This document shows, piece after piece, positions 44,406 through 57,435 of a stretch of 64,000 nucleotides of DNA. This DNA comes from Microstegium vimineum (lineage: Eukaryota > Streptophyta > Magnoliopsida > Poales > Poaceae): the NCBI GenBank assembly GCA_022036555.1, contig CM039126.1, positions 30,775,925 to 30,839,924 on the forward strand, given 5' to 3'. The stretch's first letter is position 1, and each line of letters starts with the position of its first letter. Both the position numbers and the translations under genes were made by a program. A model generated the notes under the pieces. It was given only the letters and a program-made list of their open reading frames with translations. It ran no database searches and was not told where the DNA came from.

Positions 44406-47400
44406 ATGGACCCGGACTTCTCGCGGGCGAGTGGGGGGCCGAGCTTTGAGTTCGCCTTCAACTCGGTCAACTTCTCCGACCGGGTGTTGCGGATCGAGAT
44501 CGTCGCTGGGGATGACGCCCTAGGGGCCAAGGGCACCGCCGGCGAGGGGTGCTCGTCGCTTGCCGACTGGGCGCGCCACCGCAAGCGGCGACGGGAGGAG
44601 CTCCGACGCGGCAAAGGTGAGCGAGGATTTCTGATTATCTCTTTTTTCCCCTCTCTTCTCTGGAATTTGCGATTTGGCTGTGGATTTGAAACTGAGGAAA
44701 GGCAGTCGTTGGTTGTTTGAATTGAATTATTCCATGCTTAGGGTGGGGGAAAACGAATAGGAAGCTGCTTACCTTTTGGGGTGATTTGATTTGACCTTAC
44801 CGATATATGGAAATTCCTTTTTAAGCTTTAAGTTACTCCCACCTGTATATGTTTAGATTTATAATGTATATATAAACCGATGAAGTATATGTAAATAAAG
44901 TATATGATCATACTAGATATGAAGTATGCAAGTATATATAGAGTATATGGTCATCCTTATTTTATGTACTATAATAATAATATTATAATAATATATTAAA
45001 AAATATGGGCTCCTTTGAAATTTTTTCACGTAATAAGTTTTAGAGTATCTTATAAAATGAGTATATAAACATGCTTAAGCTAATGCATGAGTATCTATAC
45101 ATACTTAATATGGTTTATTAAAGATGGGAGTAATTACACGCAGGAGTAGGAACAACTCACCTATATGTAAATAAACTATATGATCATACTAGACTATTTA
45201 GGATAATATATATATGAAGTATGCAAGTATATATAGAGTATGTGGTCATCCTTATTTTATGTACTATAATAATAATATTATAATAATATACAAAGTTTTG
45301 CTAGGCGCTAGGTGAAATCTAGGCAATGACTCCTAGCCTAGCGACTAGTCCAGCCTAGGCTGCCTAGGCGTTTTGCCAATTTAGTATAATAATATATACA
45401 TATATAGGAGAATCATGAATATTTTAGATTTCAGAAAAAAACAGAGAGAAAGGAAACAGAGGAAAGGGGAGGAGCAGGGCAGGAGAGGAGAGGAGCAGGG
45501 GAGGAGGACATATAGACCTTGGGGCTACGGCTGAGGGAGGAGACCGGCGTCGGGGAGAGGCAGCAGCCGCGTCGCCGGCAGGGAGGAGCAGCAGTCGCGT
45601 CGCCTGCAGGGAGGAGCAGCAGCCGCGTCGCCGGAGGGGAGGAGCAGCAGTCGACTCCGTCGCCAGTGGGGAGGAGTACGCACCCTTATTTCGCGCGCGC
45701 TCCTTGGGCATGCTCTATAATTGTTAAACCTATTGTCTAGAATTTGTATATATTGGAAATAACACTTGAACACTTGAAGTTTTCCTATATGATGTAAGAC
45801 AATATGTTCAATTTATAATTCTAGAGAATATGTTCAATTCCAACAGTAAAGCACCATAACAATTGGCATGGTTTGGCTGTGGGTGATCTGTTCTGCTGTA
45901 TTAGTACAATCTTATTCATCTCTGCATTTGTTATGTACAAACTAATTATTTGTATGCCCTACCTTGATCATTGCCTGTCTACTTAGTTGCCTGTAATATG
46001 ATTTACATAACCATGGACTAATGAACAACATGCACCTGGCAACTCAACGAGCATGTGCGATTGAACAAAGTTTGCAAATTGGGGATGTAATCTCTTGGGC
46101 TGATGCTGCTTAGACAGCCATTAGGTGATCATACCTTTGCACTCGTCAATAAATTTTTGACGTTAAGTATGGATGTTTTTATAATTTTTTTATATTCATT
46201 AAGGAAATAGTTTCATATTTGATAATGTTGTCTGTTGACAAAAAGTGCACTTCAATATCTATTATTGCCATGGGCATGCTCTATAATTGTTAAACCTATT
46301 GTCTAGAATTTGTATATATTGGAAAAAAACACTTGAATTTTTCCTATATGATGTAAGAGAATATGTTCAATTCCAACAGTTACATTACCAAAATTTGTAT
46401 TTGTGTAATGTGCTTATGAGTAGTTTTACCTGTTATGTGTTGCATTATAATGCAAAATATTTATTCATGTATTTTCTTGTTTGAGCTATGGATAAGGAAA
46501 TAAAAAGGATAATTAGAAGTGTACATGGACAGACAAACGGGATGTGAAAATGAATTATAGTTTCTCAAGGAAATAGGAGGGGACAATATATGTCTTTGGC
46601 ATTTTTCTCTCTCGAAAATGAGCTCACCCATGAATTGGCGATGTAGATTTGGGTTTAGGGTTTGGGGTCTTACTTGAGGACACCGGGCTTAGAGGGGTCA
46701 CCATAGAGCACACTGGCCTAACAGTGGTGGAGGTGGAAAAGGCATCAAGCTTCAATTGGTTAGCATCGGCAGTCGAGGCAGCATTGCACTTTGTCCTACA
46801 AAGCCACTGGTTGCTGTGGAGCTCGTGGACCTGATGAAGTAGATGCGCCGAGGGAGGAGCAATGCCAGGAAGGTTTTTTGTCAAAAGCTGCGTAGGTGTG
46901 CCTGCCAGAGCTTTGAGGAGGTAGCAGCAGCGGTGGTGTAGGGATGGCACTTCATGTCGGGCATCGGTTGGGAATGAGGAAGAGGAAAGGAGGGAGGAAG
47001 AAGATAAGGGAGATAGTGTCAAGGGGGCACATATCTGGCTGTTCAATTGATCCAACACCCAGAAAATGTGACTGAAGCCATAGTCAAATATCAGGCAACT
47101 GATAAGGATACAGACCCTATATTATTGATATATTTTTGTGCTGATCATGCCTTGCCAATTTACTATCTCCTTTTCTTTTCACTATTTGCTGTGATTTGCA
47201 GTTTGTTCACAACTTATGTCTTATATAACTTTTGTACTATTGTTTTATGGACACAGAATCTGGAAAATACATGCCAGATCCAGCAAACTGCAAAGTTGAA
47301 GCTGAAGAACGTGATGCCTATGAGGAAGGCAACGAACCTGTAGCTATGATAGAAGAATCTCCACCTGATATTGAGCCAGATGGTTAGTGCAATTTAGTTT

Positions 47401-50400
47401 TTTTTTTCAATTATGTTCAAATAATTCAGATTTTTGGTTTCAGGAAAAGGAACCTGCATATACTAAAAAAACTCCTTACCATTTTACCATGTTTGCAATA
47501 TTCAGGGCCTGCTAACTATTAGTAGCATTAATGGTATTTTCTTGTAATAGTTTACTATTGTCTTGTAGCACAATGTGTTGGAGCAACTAACTGCTGGTAG
47601 AAAACACATTAATTTTTTTTCACATAGGTGCCGGTAACCATGTGCCATTTATTTACTAGAGAATTAAAGAAAAAAAAACTTTGTACAGCACTCCAAGAAC
47701 AAACCTACACAACACACACACCAAATTTGAAATACAAAGCACAGGCGTGCCACTGAACTATAGAAGGAAATGGCCTGCAGTATTGATGCAGCATGGTTCA
47801 AAAAAGATTTCAGAGGTCTTCAGCTCCAGCTGTACACCATAGGGTACCCTCATTTACAGCCCTCCTGACCAAATTAGAGACCGGAGAAGCTCCATTGAAA
47901 ACACAATCATTAAGATGATTCTATAGTTCCCAAGCCACTAAGATGATGGAAGTGTTCAGGCCTTATGCTGCTTCTCCACCTCTTTCATTGTCCGGCACTA
48001 CCAGGCAGAGAAAGTAGCTGTGCCTTGGTCAGGATCCAAATCTTGTAGGCCTAGCTTATGTAAGGTAGCAGACCAAAACTTCTCATGCAACCATGCAGGA
48101 AACCAGAATGTGTTGAATGTTTTCCGATGCTTAATCATATGATAGGCAGGATGCTAGATGAGGTGACCCTTCTTATAGCCAATCTCCTTTCTGTCCAGCA
48201 GCAGTTTAGAATGGCTAGCCATAAAAATCCTACATTTCAAAGGGGCCTGAGTTTTCCAAATTCTCTTCCAAGGGACAAATTTAACAGAACCCACTTCAAA
48301 GGAGTTATGTACCAATTTACTGGAACACTCCTGAAAATTAGTTAGTTAAATAGCACAATTGTACTAGAGATTAAGTTCAGGCTTATGTGCTTTGTTCATG
48401 AAACCTCTTGTCTTGGTTGGTAATTGGAACTAATGTGTATACAAGTTATACTTCTGTGAAATATGTTGTAAGAGAGTTTTTTTCGAAGAAACCTCTTCAC
48501 AGAGTGTAAGGAGCTCCTGCAGTTCACTTAAGAAGAAGAGACTTGACCCGATTTATAGGAAATGTGGGCCAAACAACCTTACAGCCGCACAGTTTATTAG
48601 GAGGAAAACTGGCAAAGAAACCTATGCACGACGGCCCAGGCCAAACCCATAAAAGACAGATCCCGTCGTGTGTCATAGTCGCCGAGCTTGTCGCAGTAGC
48701 AACAAGCAGCTCTGACTCCGCGAGTTGTAGGAGATAGCTAAGAGTAACTTTTCTGCAATTAATTTCCTTGGGAGAGTACTCGAAGTAGCAACCCTACATC
48801 CCACCTCCCCCCTGGTGCTCAATGTTATTATGGTAATAATTCAACATCTATTCTCAATTTGCTTATACCATGGAAGCTTAATACCCACTTTAAGATATTG
48901 AAACTCCTAGAAACAGAATCACAGTCCGATACCATTTCAGCATGTCATTGATTTGGAAACCGTGAACATGTCTGTAGCCTAGTTGGTCACAGGAGCCTTA
49001 GTAGCACCTTAGGTCTTGGGTTCAACTCCAGTGAGAGCAAATTTAAACAGGCCTGGGTTAAAGAACACGCATCATCGGTTGTGTTCCTGAGTTATACGTG
49101 GCATGTCCAGGACAGCTGGGCTTTGGGGGTGTTTCTTGTCCTGCGTGCAAGAAGTTCCTTAATGTAATGCCATGGGGGCGGTCTTTCCCCTACAGGTCGA
49201 GTTTTTATTGATCTGGAAACCCAATTCCATTGACTCAATTCAATGCCAACATCCAAACGGATCCTTAGCTATCTTGTCATGCCACAGTGCACCCTTTTCT
49301 TTTGTCATCTCAGTGATTGGTTCATTTTATATTTTAATTGGACCTTTTCTTTGCCAGGTGAGGATGGAGAAAGCAGTGATTCATCCTGGAGTATGGAGTG
49401 TACTCAGGTTTTGAGAGTAAAGTCTATCTACATCAGCTCTGCAATTCTAGCTGCAAAGAGCCCTTTCTTTTACAAGGTATCTATTTTTTTCTGGATTTCG
49501 CTGATAATGCACTGTATTGTGGTATAATTAATTAGCTCACAACATTTGTTTAATTCTTTTTAGCTTTTCTCAAATGGGATGAAAGAATCCGATCAGAGGC
49601 ATGCAACTCTTAGAATAACTGCTTCAGGTAATGTGGGAGCTATTGCAGTATGCTTGAATGTTCTAACAAATAGGAGTATATAAGTACTGCCTTGCTCTAC
49701 ATTGTCCTATTGTTACTGAAATGATGGGATCTATAGTACAGAAATGATCAGTCTGAATGAGGTTTGCACTTTCTAATTTTCATTTACGACCTTGTTATGT
49801 CCTTGTTCTACATTATCCATCTTTCCTTGCCTCAAAAGTTTAGGTCCATAAGAACAAGGTAGTGTATCTCTGTCAAGTGTTTTATTGTTAACAGTTTGAA
49901 CTTTTGACTCATCATTGTATTTCTACTCTGAACAGAGGAAAATGCGCTTATGGAGCTTCTAAGCTTTATGTATAGTGGCAAGTTGACGACAAACCAGCCA
50001 ACTGCCCTGCTGGATATATTGATGGTCGCTGACAAATTTGAGGTCGTTTCCTGTATGCGGCACTGCAGTCAATTGCTTAGAAGTTTGCCTATGACCACAG
50101 AGTCTGCACTGCTCTATCTGGATCTACCCTCAAGCATTTCAATGGCTGCTGCGGTTCAGCCACTGACAGACACCGCCAAGGAATTCCTTGCCAATAAATA
50201 CAAGGATTTGACCAAGTGAGTAATCTCTTGTCAAATAGAGCTAGAAGTTGAATCATGGAAGAGACTTAGCCATTAAAAAATGTTTCCCATTTTCAGGTTC
50301 CAAGATGAAGCAATGAATATTCCTCTTGCTGGAATTGAAGCCATCCTATGGAGTAATGACCTTCAGGTCGCATCCGAGGATGCTATCTACGACTTTGTGA

Positions 50401-51107
50401 TAAAGTGGGCACGTGCCCAATACCCAAAATTGGAGGAAAGACGTGAGATCTTGGGCACACGCTTGCTGCCTCTTGTTCGGTTCTGCCACATGACCTGCAG
50501 GAAGTTGCGGAAGGTTCTTGCTTGCAGTGATCTGGATCATGAGCAGGCGACTAAATGTGTCACAGAGGCACTTCTTTACAAAGCTGATGCACCACATAGG
50601 CAGCGTGCCCTTGCAGCAGATGTGATGACATGTAGGAAATATGCTGAGCGAGCTTACAAATATCGTCCGCTTAAGGTTGTAGAGTTTGATAGACCGTATC
50701 CACAGTGCATAGCATACTTAGACCTGAAGCGTGAGGAGTGCAGCCGACTTTTCCCATCCGGAAGGATATACTCACAAGCTTTCCATCTAGCTGGACAGGG
50801 TTTCTTCCTCTCAGCACACTGCAACATGGACCAGCAAAGTGCATTCTATTGTTTTGGTCTCTTCCTAGGGATGCAAGAGAAAGGGTCGACAAGTGTTACC
50901 GTGGATTATGAGTTTGCTGCAAGGACAAGGCCGTCAGGTGAGTTTGTCAGCAAATATAAGGGCTACTATACCTTCACTGGCGGTAAGGCGGTTGGGTACC
51001 GGAATCTCTTTGCGATCCCGTGGCCATCATTCATGGCTGATGACAGTCTCTTCTTTATTGACGGTGTATTGCATCTCAGAGCTGAGCTGACCATAAAACA
51101 ACCCTAG
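44406..51107 (+). CDS. POB1: BTB/POZ-BACK protein, POB1/LRB type (six coding exons)
   Basis: Coding exons with phase-consistent GT-AG borders are 44406-44616, 47257-47382, 49358-49476, 49564-49627, 49936-50215 and 50297-51107, giving 1611 nt including the stop, or 536 residues. The protein has an N-terminus starting MDPDFSRASGG with a basic RHRKRRRE stretch, and an acidic linker (GESSDSSW). A BTB domain follows at about residues 125-240 (TQVLRVKSIYISSAILAAKSPFF; LLSFMYSGKL; LLDILMVADKFEV), then a BACK domain at about 245-350 (DAIYDFVIKWARAQYP; LLPLVRFCHM). The C-terminal half contains YPQCIAYLDLKREEC, AGQGFFLSAHCNMDQQ and FAIPWPSFMADDSLFFIDGVL, the family's MATH-like tail. Relatives in Arabidopsis (POB1/LRB) are substrate adaptors of CUL3 ubiquitin ligases, nuclear, acting in light signalling and growth. 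The reading frame is intact, so this is probably a working gene. Introns 1 (2.6 kb) and 2 (2.0 kb) are large and repeat-filled. Confidence 0.9.
44880..45292 (+). repeat. Direct duplication in intron 1 of the BTB gene (AT-rich)
   Basis: A segment of about 115 bp (from tatatgatcatactaga to tataataatatat) occurs at 44880-44996 and 45161-45292. The second copy has a short insertion (ctatttaggataatatat). Between 45300 and 45390 lies a GC-richer block with repeated cctag/ctagg motifs. Confidence 0.7.
45706..46382 (+). repeat. Second direct duplication in intron 1
   Basis: Blocks of 110-145 bp starting gggcatgctctataattgtt occur at 45706-45850 and 46272-46382, about 90 percent identical by eye. A purine-rich, GC-rich block with repeated ggaggagcagcag units (45450-45700) lies directly before the first copy. 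Confidence 0.7.
47383..48961 (+). other. Intron 2 of the BTB gene, left part
   Basis: 47400-48945 holds no exon of the gene. It contains T-rich stretches, decayed segments with stops in all frames (47700-48340) and a block at 48540-48740 with short open frames lacking any recognisable motif. I see no gene in it. Confidence 0.4.
48962..49206 (+). mobile_element. tRNA-derived SINE in intron 2 of the BTB gene
   Basis: The 245-bp element has an RNA polymerase III A box (tagcctagttgg, 48975-48986) and B box (ggttcaactcc, 49019-49029) at tRNA-like spacing. It ends in a T run (gagttttt) and is flanked by a 15-bp duplication attgat(t/c)tggaaacc at 48947-48961 and 49207-49221 with one mismatch. These are the marks of a plant SINE inserted by LINE machinery. 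It lies in the same direction as the gene and outside the exons. Confidence 0.82.
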
Positions 51108-52589
51108 ACGAGACTGTACTACTAACTGTGTTTGTGCTGCGGTGACTAAATCCATGCAGTGATGATCTGCAGTGTAGAAAATGAATCTTCTGTGCGTGCT
51201 GTTTTTACTTTTTACTGATGCACTTAAATTGACAATTTGGAAAACGAGAACTCAATTCTCTCTTGTTAGTTGTTTGTACACATTATGATCATGTCATGCT
51301 CTGTACTCACTACACTGAAAAGTGATTCAGCTGATCAAATTTTATTTTGGATGGGATATCTTGGCTAGAATGACAGAAGATGCTTCAAATTGGTGTGTTT
51401 CGTACAGATACAGAGGTATTTGATTTCTTTTGTTGATTGGTGTATTGACTACACTGTGAAAAGTGATTCAGCTAATCAAATTGAGGAAGGAAGAGGGGAG
51501 GTAGATGGGTGGGGGCCCTGGATGCAGAATTGAATTGCTTTCCTCTCATTGTTGAATTACGCATTATTCTGATGCTTTTATATGTATGCATGGTGAGAGG
51601 ATGTGGTGAAATGGTGGTTTGTCATGACGCTCAAACAAAGCAACAATTCATACTTCTTGTTCCAAAGGACGTTAAATATATTGAGATGCCATATAAACTC
51701 CTAAATCTCGTGGGAAATATGAGGAAAGGATATGACATATGTAAGCTATTGCTAAGTAATAGGTGTGATTTATAGATCACTATGTTTATTTAAAAAATGT
51801 AGACAAAATTGGAGATACGATAAAAAAGGAAAATATGAGGAGAAAGACATCCTGGCACGTCTCTTGCGAAACCTAATAGAAAATCAAGAGGAAATTGTTA
51901 AAACCAATCTACTCGAGAGACAGAATTAATTATGAACTCTGTTGACTCCATTGATTGATCAGGTTTATATACAAACCGAACAAACATGTTGGTGTCTATT
52001 CGGGAAGTCGATTGATTACAAGGGGTGAACAGTAATCTTCTGTGGGATGAGATCACTTCTTTCCTATTGGTTGATGTGCTTGACCACAGATCAGTGTGCT
52101 TTTCAATACGCAGACTTGATCAATTCCAGTCTTGAGATCAATCAATGTCTTTGTCCTCCAAAACCCTTATAAGAAAAATATGAGGTAACAATGTTTATTG
52201 ATATGTTGTTAAACTTTTTAAAAGCCCGGTGGAAAAAATAAAAAGAAATATTATGACATATTAGAGATTTATATGGTTCAATGTAAACTTGTGTGTGTGT
52301 GTGTGATCCCACATATTACAAATTGAATATATTCATGGTTAAAAAACAAAAAAAGCATTTGAAGCTTAATAATCTAAAAGTTTCAAACTCAGTGTACGCA
52401 AGCATTTTTAGGCGGGCAATGCCTTTAGCCAGAGCAACTCGTGGAGGACCACTACTTCTGCTGTGAATGGATTGGATGCATGCTAGAATGATATGTACGT
52501 CCTTGAGCTAGACATGTCTTGTTTGCATGAATGCTTGCTTGCTACCTGTGCAGAATGCTTGCTTGAATGCTTTTTTGCTACCTATGCAA
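51108..52589. other. 3' flank of the BTB gene and intergenic DNA
   Basis: The first 200-300 bp probably include the 3' untranslated region. A segment of about 30 bp (aaaagtgattcagct(g/a)atcaaatt) occurs near 51318 and 51456. A region near 51840-52160 has no open frame and may be an old LTR remnant. A short GT run lies at about 52292. No gene is supported. Confidence 0.45.
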
Positions 52590-52591
52590 TA

Positions 52592-52828
52592 TTTCCTCCG
52601 TCTCATTAAATATATCACTTTATAATTCGTATCATCTTTTTTAAACGTTCTTCTTATTCAAATTTTTTTTATAAATATTATTTATTTTTCTGTGACTTGT
52701 TTCATCATCTGAGATACTTTAATAATAACTTATTTATTTTATAATTTATAAAAATATTTTGAATAAAACGAATAGTTAAAAATATTGTTAAAAAATCAAA
52801 AATATTACTTTATATGAGACGGAGGGAG
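52592..52828. mobile_element. Stowaway-like MITE
   Basis: A 237-bp AT-rich element has inverted ends tttcctccgtctcat and, at the right, atgagacggagggag, matching the CTCCCTCCGT ends of Stowaway MITEs (Tc1/mariner type). It is flanked by TA at 52590-52591 and 52829-52830, the expected duplication. Confidence 0.82.
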
Positions 52829-52830
52829 TA

Positions 52831-54479
52831 CACAGCAGTATTGGCCGACGTCATGGCCGAGAATACAATTCAGGCATGCAGTTCAGGCTAGGTAGCTAGG
52901 GTGCTATCGTGGAGTTCAGGCTAGGCCGATTTCAGCCCTGACAAAAGCTAGTTATTTGTACCGACCAACAAAAGCTAGTTAGGGCACGAAGAAAATTCAT
53001 ATCCATACGGTTTAAATAAAATAAAATTGATTCATCTAAAATTCTATGTTATTCTTATGAATTCCTACGTTTTTAAAAAAAACATAGTCATGTGAGATAT
53101 TGTTTTGTAGAAAACAAATATTATGCAAAAAAAATCAGATAAATAGTTAAACAAATATTAGGATTTAAAGCTTAATTATCTAAACATTTCGATCTACGTG
53201 CACCCATGCAAAGGCCCTCCAAATGGGGATGCAGGCTGGTCCCCGTGCATGTGCATGCTCCGCAGTGAAAAACCATCCAGAAAAAGTTCACGCACAACCT
53301 TTGAATATGCTGCTATACAGTCGTGTGCGACCGAGCACCAGCCCAAAAAGGAAAAAGAACATCCTGATGCCGGCACTGCCTATATGCAGCCACTCCTATT
53401 GTAGACGTCTATGAACTAACCATCCGATCAAAGAAACACGATCGTGTCGAGCATCGGCGAGGTGGGTAGATACCACACCCCGGTGGGTATTTACCACCTG
53501 TTTTAGAAAATCCGCACTAATATATATATCAAAATAATGTAGTCTGGTCAATAATATCTCATCCTTGCTGTATCAAATAACATTTGTAGAAAAAGTCAGA
53601 TTTTAATTAAGAAAATACTACTATCACTTGCATCTTGAGAAAGAGCCACACATAGGTTCTCGTAGCCTCTAACCCAAGAGACATGACATGCATTCATGAT
53701 TTAACCCTGCGCAGGTTTGTATCGCTTTGCCCATAATTACCTTGACCAATTTTCCGTCGCACTTCCTGTGGTGCGACTCATGGTTAAGATATCGAACTTT
53801 CCCCATTTCGTATAATTGTAAATCCACATCTATCCACATGCGCTAATATATGTGTCTGGGTGTACTTCATCGACACCTGATTGGGGATTTCATCACCCAA
53901 CCCTCTCATCACCTACCATAGGGATTATACAACAACTCCATAAGTACTGGAATCGGTCCGTCAAAACGAGTTCATGGTCGATACGACTTATACGGCCCAA
54001 TAACACAAGCGAGAGTTGGTTATTAATCCTATCAACCTTTTTATCCAAACATACAGTAGGGAATTAGCTGCTCCATCAGTTAACCCCATGTCATCATATT
54101 CACATATCATCCATCCGTAATTAATTTCAGAAAGTAATATTTAATACAGGTTGCTTTGATTTTGCCAAATATATTATAAAAACTCAAGGAGAAATGGTCA
54201 AGGATTCTTACCTGAGTTGTTAGGATTCAACTCGGGCTCAGATTGGTTCACTGGATGATCCGGCGATCCGGCACCTGACTTTGTTCGCTTCCTTAATCTT
54301 GGAGATATTCAGCTCCAAACTTGGACTTGTGCTTCCTCACGAGCACCCCTCCTACTTGCAGATCTTGACTTCTTTACAGGTCAACCCTTCCTCTCAACCC
54401 ATGTCGCACTCCATGAGTGCTCAAGTCACCATCTTGCGTTGATGTGGATGGAAGGCTGGTGGTTTTTCTCTAGAAAGTA
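52831..54479. other. Intergenic DNA without a supported gene
   Basis: The frames here are short and lack recognisable motifs. Near 53457-53505 ggtgggta...taccacc blocks form a small inverted pattern. 54180-54480 differs from the integrase pattern and may be other element DNA, which I could not assign. Confidence 0.4.
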
Positions 54480-54484
54480 CTGAG

Positions 54485-55487
54485 CTAGGTGTTCTTGGTA
54501 GGCTTTAGCTTTGAGTGGGAACACAAGAACTGGTTGTACGCAAATTCTGCTAGGTGTAGGTGCTTGTCCCATGATTCCCCAAAAATCAATGAACAACATC
54601 TCAACATATCCTCAAGTATTTGGTTCACCCGCTCCGTTTGACCATCTGTCTGCGGATGATAGGCTGTGCTGAAGTTGAGTTCTGTTCCCAAAGCTGGGTG
54701 GAGACTCTTCCAAAAACTTGAAGTGAATACTGATCCTCGGTCCGAGGTTATGGTTTTTGGAACTCCATGGATAGACACGATCCTTTCTAGGTACAATTCA
54801 GTCAACTTGTCAAATGAATAATTTTGGTTGGTGGGAATAAAATGTGCTGACTTTGTAAGCCGATCCACCACGACCCATATGGCGTCTTTCTTGCGTAAGG
54901 TCATGGGAAGACCTGTGATAAAATCCATACATATATCCTCTCATTTCCAGTCTGGAATGTCAAGTGACTTTAGTAACCCCGCAGGTCGCTGATGCTCAGC
55001 CTTCACCTTTTGACAAGTGTCACACTTGCTTACATATTCCGCAATCTCTCTTTTCATGCTTCTCCACCAGAAATTGCCTTTTAGATCCCTGTACATTTTT
55101 GTGCTCCCAGGATGTATGGTGTATAGTGTATCATGTGCCTCTCTCAAAATTATTTCCTTAATTTCAGCAACATCCGGTACACAGATCCTGCTATGATTCC
55201 AGAGAACTCCGTCTTCATCCAATCTGAATTTTGAGGGCTGCTCTGCTCTAATTCTCCTTGCTTCTTCTATAATGAATGCATCTAATTTCTGCTTTTCCTT
55301 GATTTGGTCCAGCAGGTTGGGATGGAATGTCATGGTTGCAATATTTGCTTTTGTACTTGAGAATCTGAACTCTATTTCCATCTTAGCCAATGCTACAGTT
55401 AGTTCTTGTGAATACTTTTCAATTGATAGCTGGTTACAATGTGTTTTTCTACTAAGAGCATCCGCAACCACATTAGTTTTCTCTGGA
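54485..55487 (-). pseudogene. E6 integrase
   Basis: Two frames with a join near 54935 read VVADALSRK (end of RNase H), the zinc finger region (H in HPGSTKMYRDL, C in CDTCQKVK), and then the core with D in MDFITGLP, D in TSDRGSVF and E in GQTERVNQ. After FAYN the sequence no longer follows the family, marking truncation near 54530. It would join element DNA to the genome. Confidence 0.83.
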
Positions 55488-57435
55488 GGGCAATGCTAGA
55501 GTACAAATTTTACTTCCTAGGAGATAATACCTCAAATAAATCTCAACCATTGATTTTTTAGAATTTTTGAATTAATAAATTAATTAATCCAAGAAAAAAA
55601 AGGAAACATTGTTATGTCACCCATCACAGGAGACAAGCAAGGGCACGCTCGGCCCCTTCCTTTTCTACGGGTATGTTTCCTTTTTTCCCTTTGCATTAAA
55701 AAATACATTAAGTGTTTAGTAATAAAATAAAAAATATATAAACATATATATTAATTGATCTGTAATTTTAGCAATAAAAAAAGGTAAATACTATATTTCA
55801 CTCGGCCGTGATATTATCGCTCCGCACGGCCGCCCAGCGCCTTATCGCTTCGTACACTGCGCACCCATTCGTCTTCACTCCTTCACCTCCCAGCCCTCGC
55901 ATAGCAGCCACTCGCATGTCTTCTAGTTCTGCCTCTGGCTGGCAGCCAGCCACCTCCCGATTTGGGACTGGGCTCCCCCGAGGCGGCGCATGGATCCCGC
56001 CTCGTCGGTGGCCGCCGAGCTCTGACGGCCGCTGCACCACCACCTCGCCTCTGCCGGCCGTCCCCACCTCGAGGCATCCTTCGTCGTCACCGCCGCCGCC
56101 CGATCCGGGGGCGGCTCCAGCAGCCGCAGGAGGCCGCGACGCGACGCCGTCCGGGGAGGAGCCGTCCAAGCTCGTCTCCACGTCTGGCACCACCTTCAGC
56201 AGCGGTGCTGGTGGCCGGGACTAGGTCTTCTCTCCGGTTCCCAATCCGCCGCAAATCGGTGCCCCGCTAGCCAGCGAACCCTCAGATCCGCCGGTCCCGT
56301 ACCACTTCCCGCACCCTCACTTCCAGATCCCATCCTCACTCGTTCCCCACTGGCAACCGGCGGTCTTGGGCAGCGACGGCATCCCAGCGTGACCGCACCT
56401 CCACCCGCTCCTGGGTCCTGGCTCGTCTATGCAGATGAAGTCACCCCTGCCAACTTCGGTTATCATCAATAGAAGGAGGTTTAGTACAGATATCGGACTA
56501 GTACATAATATCTATTTTTTTCATCAATGTTCTAAGATGCCTAAGATGTTATACAGAACATCTTAAAATGCTCAGAATGACATACATGATGAACAATTTA
56601 TATTTGATTTCAGTGTTGCTTGAGGGAACATATCGAATTTGTAATATTTGGGATGTGGGCTAAATAACGCAGGCAAATCTAGAAGCAACGAGCTTGTTGA
56701 GTGATGCAAAAAGTGGCAACGTGAGAAAAAAATCTAGGACCAACGTGCTTTTTGTGGGCTAAATAATGCACGGTCGACCGTTTTAATTAGCATCTTGTCA
56801 AAAAAAGAATGTAATCATTGCACTTTTACCAAAAATGGCAAGGCCGTACCATAGGCTAAATTACGGCCGGCCGTACTTTAGCTGCTTCCATAAAAAAAAT
56901 ATGTTATAAAATACAACTCGATTAAAACTATATCACATAGTCGTGTAGGTTTATAATAAACCATATAGCTATTACGTATATTGAGCATATAAAATGACTG
57001 TAAAGTTTCATATGCACGTAAAATTTATTTTAACTTTTTTAAAAAATATATATTCTAATTTGGTCATGTATGTTCGGTACTTATGCACATAAATTTCACG
57101 TATGTTGGATTTAGGTATTCACACGTATACGTGTGTCGCTATTTAACTTTGAACTAAAATAGTGTAAATATTTATATCCGAATTCAATTTCACATGCATT
57201 TAATCTAAATTCACTCACGTCACACATGGGCATGCACATGCAAATCACTAAGGTTATCACCCATCAATCAAATCTAGAATTTTTTTTATATCTAAACTTT
57301 CCTTGACTGTCTTTTTTTACAAAATAAAATTATATATTTCATATATTACCTCCTATAAGGTAATAGATGATCGTTACCGTCCGATTAAAATAAATGAACG
57401 GCTCACAGTTATTTGTACGTATCACAGCAAAGCCC
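55488..57435. mobile_element. Pack-MULE-like insertion in E6
   Basis: It begins gggcaatgctagagtacaaat and its right end, reversed, begins gggctttgctgtgatacgtac, a diverged inverted repeat. It is flanked by 9-bp duplications ttctctgga (55479-55487) and ttccctgga (57436-57444) with one difference, the length typical of Mutator-like elements. Excision rejoins the pol frame (YYPGK...VVADALSRK). AT-rich outer parts enclose a GC-rich core and no transposase is visible. Confidence 0.72.
55797..56440. pseudogene. GC-rich cargo inside the Pack-MULE-like element
   Basis: The core is far richer in G+C than the rest of the insertion. It has open frames on both strands (plus 55808-56224, Pro/Ser/Arg-rich; minus 56193-55798, Gly/Ala-rich), and a second plus frame from about 56224 reads proline-rich sequence after a tag|gtcttc junction. 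This fits a captured piece of a GC-rich grass gene with its 5' exon. I do not recognise the parent gene, nor can I decide the strand. Confidence 0.5.

Noticed and set aside
46624..47058. 144-codon Ser/Pro-rich frame on the minus strand of BTB intron 1
   Set aside because: No recognisable domain and it lies within an intron of a well-supported gene. Low-complexity composition makes chance openness likely.
53194..53414. Two overlapping frames on both strands as a small gene
   Set aside because: Sixty to seventy codons, no motif, no splice or promoter context that I can support.
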